Assembly (NCBI GenBank): GCA_002189035.1
Contig: NEEC01000008.1
Coordinates: 1,426,001-1,490,000 of the forward strand
DNA: 64,000 nucleotides
Direction: 5' to 3'
Source: Utricularia gibba
Taxonomy: Eukaryota; Streptophyta; Magnoliopsida; Lamiales; Lentibulariaceae
Part shown: one piece after another, positions 57,689 to 64,000 of the stretch
How the letters are laid out: each line of letters opens with the position of its first letter
How positions within the stretch are numbered: position 1 is the first letter of the stretch
Notes under the pieces: model-generated
Databases searched by the model: none
What the model saw: only the letters and a program-made list of their open reading frames with translations
What the model was told of the DNA's origin: nothing
Made by a program: the position numbers and the translations under genes

Positions 57689-58990
57689 TTATTTTATTCA
57701 CCCACCCATAACTGACATTTTCGTTTTGCGTCTCCGATTATTATCCGGGGAATAATCGAATTAACTGTACGAATCCGAATGGAGACGGCGATCGATCATC
57801 TCCGTATTGTCATAGCAAATCAAATCTCCGACGAGTTTCAGAAATGCGCCGTCGTGTAATGATGATACCGTATGTAAATAAATCTTCCCTTTTCATCATC
57901 ATTATCATTATTTTACAACGCCCATAATCACCCCCGATTCTTCTCCATTTACCTCAGCCGTGTGCCGCCTGCCGCCGCCCCGGATGAGGCGGATCAGTAG
58001 ACTATCTGATCGCTCCCTAGAACCTGAACTGTTAAACTAATCCCTACGCTACATGCGCTCATGAACCCTAAATCATGTGCATTAGCAAATCCCTAGCATT
58101 TACTATTTAATCATATTACAAAATAATGCGATTTTGGCAAGCTCAGCCCAGATACATGTGGGCCCAACAATAGTTTTGGAGTTCAAACAGCCCAATATTG
58201 ATGGTGGCCAATATCTGGGCTTTGGAGTAGACAGTAAAATAGTATTTGATACATGAAAATAGAATAAAATGAATTTAATTTATTTGATTTTAAATAAATG
58301 TAATGTAAAAGTATTAATTCTTAATTATTAGAATTAAAAATAGAATTAATTGACCTTAAGTAAAATAAAAAATATATGTGATTCTAAATAAATCTTTATG
58401 TATAAGATTAAAAAAATCCGTGCTATCTCAATTTTATTTAAATTTATCAATTAAATATCTTATAATTTATTATTTTGCATTTAAATCCATATAATTAATC
58501 AACAAAATACATCTTGAAATTAAATATATTTATAAATATTTTATAATTACATGTAAATGGAATAAAACATAAGCTTAGTTATATTGAATCAAATGAAGAT
58601 GAAACTTAAATAGGTTGCCCATTCAAGAAAATGAAATCTTCATTGATCTTTTTAAATTTCTTTAATACTCATGACATGCAATAAAAAAAAAAAAACGAGT
58701 TAGACTCGTATAATGTATGATATATTCGTCATTAATTTGATAGGAATGAGATAAAATGAGTGAAATCTAGAAATTATGGAGTTGCTAATTATGTGCAAGG
58801 AACCATATAATAAGGGATTATTGAGGAATTGTAAGAGAATAAATACTATACTATATAGTTTGTGTTGTGGGGGTAAGCTTTTGGATTAGTTGGGGCCGTT
58901 TGGGAATTAACTTCTTTTTGGGCACCTTCGCCTTGAAACTTTCCTGAAGTGCGCCATCATTTCTTCTTCGTATTTCTGAAGCTTTCAGCT
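57689..58990. other. Interval between the cyclin and RING genes
   Basis: 57689-58010 is cyclin 3' UTR with mixed composition. 58130-58860 is AT-rich with no gene. 58870-58990 is the RING gene's leader. Confidence 0.5.
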
Positions 58991-60767
58991 ATGGCTTCAT
59001 TCTCCCAAAATCAGTTTCAGCAATTTCATCAGCAGCAGCCTCAGCAATCGAAGCCCTTCAGGTACTTTTCGCCCGAGAATTTTCTGTGCGGATGCAAAGA
59101 GAGATTTTTTTGGATTTGGTTTTTTCAATTTAGGTTTTTGCGGTTGAGCTAGATTGTTGTTTTCAATCTGCTTCGTCTTGTTGTATGTGTTTGGAAATGG
59201 GGTTTTCTTTTTCTATCACAGTGATTTGTATAACAACAGCATGGAGGGGCAGATTCCGCAGCCTGTTGTCTACTTCAACACCCCAAATCTGCTCGATAAT
59301 CATCCACCCTATATCCCTCCTTGTATTTTCGCTGATCCTTGAAAGGCTTTTTATTTTTTCGTTCTTTGTGATTTCTTCTGGCGTTTTTGTTGAATCATTT
59401 CTATCCATTATCAGTTCAAGTAGCGGGGCTGGCACCAGTTCCCGTTCGTGAAGAAGACGGGCTTGATTTACAGTGGAATTTTGGTTTGGCATTGAAGAAG
59501 ACAACGCCCACGGAGCAATTTTTTCTTGAGAACAATTTTAACAGCAGCAGTAACAATAACTCGCAGATATCATCGGCGGAGCTGCTGCATCCGCTGTCTG
59601 TGTCAACTGGCCTGGGTCTTTCCTTGGAAAATCCACTGTTGACTTCGTCCGGTGATTCAACTCTTATTGGTCTCGGGTGTGATTCGATTGAACAAGAATT
59701 GCGAAGGCAGGATGCTGATATTGATAGATATGTTAAGCTTCAGGTGGGTTCTTATAGCTTTTGTTTTGCTTTGTTTTGTTTTTTTTTTTGAGTAATGTTA
59801 TTCACACTTTGCTCGTTGTATTGTATGGTTGTGCTTTCTTCTTTTATCAAATTCGATACGTGTAAGCGTTGAGTTTACATCCATTTTATTGAAATCAGTT
59901 CTTCCTTCCTCTGTTTGACAAAATTCGAACAAAAGGATCCTTTTTGGTTTAGGCATCTCTCTGTGTTTCTGCTTACTAAATGGATTTCTTTTTCGTAAGG
60001 TTCACAGTTCTGTATATAATCTATAAATCTGTCATTGTTCAACGTGAGAAGATTTTTCACTGGTGTGTATACCTGCTCAAGTGTAGTCCATCTCGTACAA
60101 TTCTTCTCTTGGTGCACTAGATAAGGTCTCTGTGCGTGTTGCTCTGAAATTTCACGTTTTGTGCAAGTAATGAGTGTGATGCTCTCATTGATCTGTTAAT
60201 CTTGAGGCTCTTCCATCTGGATAGTTATAGCTGTAAATTCTAATTTGATCACAGGGTGATCGTCTCCGGCAAGCTGTTCTGGAGAAGTTCCAGGCAGCCC
60301 AACTTCAAACCATCTCATACGTGGAGGAGAAGGTGATGCAGAAAATCCGTGAGAAGGATGCTGAGGTAGAAGGCATCAACAAGAAGAACCTGGAGCTGGA
60401 GCTGCGAGTCGATCGCCTCTCAATGGAGGCCAATGCATGGCAACAAAGAGCAAAACACATCGAGAACATGATCAGCAGCTTGAAGCTGAATCTCCAGCAG
60501 GTCTGTGCTCAAGCTAGAGATAGCATAGAAGGGTGCGGAGACAGCGAGGTGAAAGACACCGCCTCCTGCTGCAATGGCCGCCCCGCCGACCTCCCCCTCT
60601 GCACCAACCGGAATCCGATGGCGTGCAAGGCGTGTGGGGTGAAGCGAGTTTGCATGCTTCTGTTCCCCTGTAAGCATCTCTGCTTGTGTAAAGAATGCGA
60701 GAGCAAGCTGAGCATCTGCCCCCTCTGCCAGTCATGGAAATACACCGGCATGGAGGTCTATATGTGA
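58991..60767 (+). CDS. BOI-related RING E3 ubiquitin ligase
   Basis: Four exons: 58991-59061, 59222-59322, 59415-59743 and 60255-60767. They join in phase to give 337 residues. The Gln-rich N-terminus (MASFSQNQFQQFHQQQPQQ) is followed by PPYIPPFQVAGLAP and LDLQWNFGL, then SVSTGLGLSLENPL. A helical region follows, starting QDADIDRYVKLQGDRLRQAVLEK, and continues as a coiled coil to about residue 250; this is the BOI/BRG WRD-containing region. The C-terminal RING is of C3HC4 type: CKACGVKRVCMLLFPCKHLCLCKEC, then CPLC, ending GMEVYM. BOI and its relatives ubiquitinate BOS1-type MYBs or associate with DELLA proteins, limiting cell death and gibberellin responses. The 511-bp last intron has a clear ACAG acceptor. 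The ATG at 58991 is preferred over the longer upstream open frame because it starts the conserved Gln-rich segment. Confidence 0.94.
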
Positions 60768-62214
60768 TTAGGAAGCTAACGCATCCTTCATCCCTTGTAC
60801 CTGCTGTGCATCTTGTATTGTATGAATTGCAATCCACGTGGATTGAATCATATTCCATTACAAAACCAATGCCACGTGGCGTGTTGTCCATTTCGTTGTA
60901 TTAAATAAAAATATATGATAAAAAAAGTAAATTATTCTCCGACTTGAATTGAAGGGTATTTTGGTAAATTAAGGATTCCTTGTGAGGTCTGACGCCTTTC
61001 ATCAGTTTCATGTGAGTGGGGTGGGGAACCTGGAAAAATGTTGAATGGAGACCGAGATCATTAATATCCAGCTGTGTATTTCTTTTTATAATAAATTAAT
61101 AGAATCTGGATCATTGTTTTAAAAATTGCTTAAATTTATTTTTTATAATAAATTGAATCAAAATTAATTATTTTTAAGTATCTTTTAAAATGCTTAAGAA
61201 AGACAAATTATTATTTAAAAGAATTTAAATTCATTTTTAAATTTATTCATAAATTTAAATTGAATGAATCTAAGTCCAAGTTAAATTCATAATTTTAAAA
61301 TATTAGTTAATAATTTAATTTCACCAACTTTATTTTCCATTTCTTTTATGGTCCAATTTGAGAATTGAGGCACAGCCCAATCATTTGATGTCTCAAGTTC
61401 ATTACTTTGATGTTTTGTGTATAAGATAATATTAGAATAAATGATCATACATTGAAAAATGAAAGTAAATATAATAAATTATAAATAAATAATAATTAAT
61501 TAAATCTAATAGAAAATATGATTTATGATTTATTATATATTGTACTTTACACATGTACTTGTAACATCTAATGACATAATTAATTTAAACATAAGAGTGA
61601 TGGTGGATAGACAACATCTGAAACCATGTGGCTGCGCAGGGGAAGAGGAGGGGAGGGGGCAGAAATTCATCTGTGGGGTATGAATGGGGGGAGGAGAAGC
61701 TGCAGCTGTTAGGAAGTTGATAAATATTGCATATAAAATATTAATTATTAAAACAAATAATCTCATATCGAAATTGAAAAATAAAATACTTAAATATTTT
61801 TGAATATGATTCATTCTAATATAATTAGGCTTGATGTTCGTCTGCGCTATAGATACTGAATTTCAACACTCATTAGATGGCTGGCTGGCTGGCTGGCTCC
61901 ATTTCAATGAAACAGATAAGGAATCTACACCAACAAAAGCACTGCGCGAAAGACAAGGAGCTGTAATAACCATGAGACCTCATTTGTAAAGCTGGATCAA
62001 GTGGTTTGTTTTTCTTTTGGGATTCAAGGCGGAAGTGTTTGTTATCGAGATTGTGATATCAATGGGCGAAAAGTCGACAGAATTCACATGCCCTTTCGGA
62101 GTTCAAAAGGCTGCGCCTCCGCCTCTTTTCTTCGCATAAAAGGCAGGGATAGAGTGCCCCTGTTTCCCTGTTGCATTCCGTTCGACATTTCGTCCACGGC
62201 TGCTTTTCTGTTCC
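60768..62214. other. Interval between the RING and HECATE genes
   Basis: 60768-60910 is RING-gene 3' UTR. 61080-61820 is AT-rich without genes. A TGGC microsatellite lies at 61878-61897. 61900-62214 is the HECATE promoter and leader; a weak TATA-like CATAAAAG occurs at 62135-62142, about 75 bp before the start. Confidence 0.5.
61878..61897 (+). repeat. (TGGC)5 microsatellite
   Basis: Five exact tandem TGGC units upstream of the HECATE-type gene. Confidence 0.85.
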
Positions 62215-62819
62215 ATGGATTTCCTGACACCAGAAAACGAGGATCAGATGGAAATGATGCTGATGCAAATCGAAAAGCATCTCCCTGATTTCTCATCCCC
62301 TTCCAATAACAGCGGCAGCAGCAGCAACCCAATCATTGATTTCTCCAACCAGCCACCGAACCCGAATCTCCCTGTTTCCTCCTGCGAACCAGCAGGGGCA
62401 ACTCCGTTCCTGCAACGGGAGGGAGAGGGCAAGAGGGCGTCTCCAATGGCGGCTATGCGCGAAATGATATTCAGAATCGCTGCTATGCAGCCCATTCAAA
62501 TCGACCCTGAATCGGTCAAACCCCCAAGAGAAGAAACGTCAAGATCTCTAGTGACCCACAGAGTGTCGCCGCGCGACACCGTAGGGAGAGGATCAGTGAG
62601 AGGATTCGGATTCTTCAGCGACTCGTCCCTGGGGGGACTAAAATGGACACGGCATCCATGCTCGATGAGGCGATACATTACGTCAAGTTCTTGAAAAGTC
62701 AAGTGGAGTCTCTGGAACAGGTTTCGACGATCAATGGGACGCTGCCACCGCCGGAGTCTCACTTTCCGACGGGTACCTATTTTCCGGCGACCAACTTCGA
62801 GGACCCATCGAGCTCTTGA
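62215..62819 (+). CDS. HEC: HECATE-type bHLH transcription factor with a one-base frame break
   Basis: Intronless. The N-terminal frame (from [21 protein letters not shown]) runs through the HEC signature [16 protein letters not shown] and DPESVKPP. It then shifts at about 62521-62530 (C5 followed by AAG). In the next frame the sequence continues at once as [41 protein letters not shown] and [23 protein letters not shown], and ends at 62819. The gene spans 605 bp; one added base gives 606 bp and 201 residues with the complete HEC bHLH. Read literally, the protein would lose the whole bHLH domain and end after 159 residues. HEC1/2/3 proteins act in transmitting-tract and stigma development and in meristem timing, often with SPATULA. 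It is either a frameshifted allele or a consensus error. Confidence 0.88.
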
Positions 62820-63763
62820 TTTCCAGTTGATTTTTGTATTTGCGAGGAGCAGAATGAATAACTATTAGTAGCTTAATGGCTTTGTTGATGAAGTTTAATG
62901 GGCGCAGTGTTCCCAGAATTCGGTATTGTTAACGATATTAGCATCTAATCTCAACCGTTAAATGCCTCCGGCGTCACCGACGGCTGGGGTGAGACCGCGA
63001 CGGCAAATCCACGTGACGGTCTGACAGGGTGGGCCCGGTTTGTGCCTTGGAGCTCCACGTATATGACCAACGCTGCTCCTGCCACGTGAAACAAGAGTGG
63101 AGTTGATTTCATATTATGTTTTAATTTGATGCATACATGATTAATTTATATAAAATAATATTTTTTTCAAAATATAAATTTATTTTATAAATATTTTTAT
63201 TTAAAAATATATATATTTATCATGTATTTATATACAATTTATAATTAGATTTATATGTAATTCAAAAAATTAAAATAACAAATAACAATATTTATTTTAA
63301 TATCATGGAAATCATTACATCATCTGATAATGAGTTTACATTTAATTATGGATAAATATTAAAATAAAAAGTATTTATATATTTAATTTATGGTATTAAA
63401 TATGAATGCTATAGAATTATTTAATATAAAGTATTAAACTAGCCCTTAGTTCATTAAATAGGATTGACTTGGTTTATTTTTGCCAGATGTCCGAATCTTT
63501 GGGTCGGGTCCAGATTCTGGTTGGGTTGATTGGGTCGGGTTCAGTTATATCCGGATGGTCCAACTTTACCAGAGAGTGTTTCTGGGTATTCCCGTTCAAG
63601 ATTTGATCTTCAAGCATCTGTATGGTTTAGCTTGCATGGTTCCATTTCTCAGAATATTTTATGAGATAGACTTGCACTCATGAACTCCGCGTTATTACAA
63701 ATCCAACTATTAATGTCGGATTGCGGATTATTGTCACCAAAACCAGCAGCAATTGTACAGTGG
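62820..63763. other. Interval between the HECATE and remorin-like genes
   Basis: 62820-63110 is HECATE 3' flank. 63110-63440 is AT-rich. 63480-63700 has a 67-codon plus-strand frame, rich in WVGF-type hydrophobics, that I do not recognise. 63700-63763 is 3' UTR of the minus-strand remorin-like gene. Confidence 0.5.
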
Positions 63764-63964
63764 CTAAGAAGAGTGGCAGGTGAAGTATCGAGTAAAGAAT
63801 CCACCACGAAGTACTCTCTGAGGCCATGTTGCTAGATGTGAAGTTCGATGGGCCGCCTGGTTAGCCATCATAGAGCTCCTCATGTGCTCTGCCTTCCTCT
63901 GTGCACCTTTAAGTTTGTTCATTATCTTTTCCATGGATGATGACCTCTTCTTTTCCAGTTTCAT
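63764..63964 (-). CDS. Remorin-family protein, last exon only (5' part beyond window)
   Basis: The minus strand shows an acceptor CCTGCAG ending at 63965, followed by an exon beginning MKLEKKRSSSMEKIMNKLK and AQRKAEHMRSSMMANQ, ending FTCHSS and a TAG at 63766-63764. The coiled-coil KLEKKRSSSMxKIMNKLxxAQxKAxxMRSS block and a short cysteine-containing hydrophobic tail are those of the C-terminal remorin domain in the longer, divergent plant remorins. Remorins attach to plasma-membrane nanodomains through this C-terminal anchor. The ATG of this exon is internal; the true start lies beyond position 64000. Confidence 0.75.
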   Translation of the reverse strand: MKLEKKRSSSMEKIMNKLKGAQRKAEHMRSSMMANQAAHRTSHLATWPQRVLRGGFFTRYFTCHSS

Positions 63965-64000
63965 CTGCAGGGAAGGAGGAAATGGTGTAGGGATGATTTG

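Overview
The window reads as nuclear DNA of a flowering plant, almost certainly a eudicot. The genes have GT-AG introns of roughly 70 to 1100 bp, long AT-rich stretches separate them, and every recognisable product belongs to a land-plant family: STICHEL-like, OVATE, VQ, Ole e 1, CC-type glutaredoxin, C-class MADS, HECATE, BOI-type RING and others. I could not fix the species. There are no operons, phage, CRISPR arrays or bacterial mobile elements. Splice sites below were placed by eye from family alignments and phase continuity, so CDS coordinates give the outer limits and the exon coordinates are listed in the evidence.

Layout, left to right: 3' part of a small membrane protein gene (1-877); HIPP-like HMA protein (1528-1836); Raf-like kinase (3068-4796, one-base frame break); VQ protein (6014-6538); DRM1/auxin-repressed gene (8037-8538, minus); E6-like secreted protein (10132-10881, minus); CC-type glutaredoxin (13562-13933, minus); decayed PP28/HASPP28 pseudogene (14556-15680) followed by a 91-bp tandem array; IPGA1/CHUP1-like gene (17658-20011); Ole e 1-like gene (20337-20947); DUF4228 gene (21130-21573, minus); BIN2-type GSK3 kinase in 11 exons (23177-25466, minus); two tandem STICHEL-like genes (29369-32923 and 33922-37529); OVATE family protein (38294-39238); SCP1-like phosphatase (39331-40152, minus); AGAMOUS-clade MADS gene (42492-44715); DREB A-5 type ERF with an EAR motif (46706-47185, minus); a gene-poor 9-kb interval; CYCD3-like cyclin (56410-57688); BOI-related RING protein (58991-60767); HECATE-type bHLH (62215-62819, one-base frame break); last exon of a remorin-like gene (63764-63964, minus).

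The genes do not form a pathway cluster; this is ordinary plant gene neighbourhood order. Several act in growth and organ development (GSK3 brassinosteroid signalling, cyclin D3, OVATE, AGAMOUS, HECATE, IPGA1), but I see no evidence of joint regulation.

The most useful observations are these. The AGAMOUS-like gene has a tandem CAGCAG splice acceptor that would toggle one glutamine at residue 173. The STICHEL-like gene is duplicated in tandem with its promoter. Three otherwise intact genes each lack exactly one base beside a short homopolymer or repeat, which points to consensus errors as much as to pseudogenes. The CYCD3-like leader has three upstream AUGs, one overlapping the main start. There is also a decayed PP28 gene with its introns, and a dispersed AT-rich repeat family. 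I did not find a convincing previously undescribed system.
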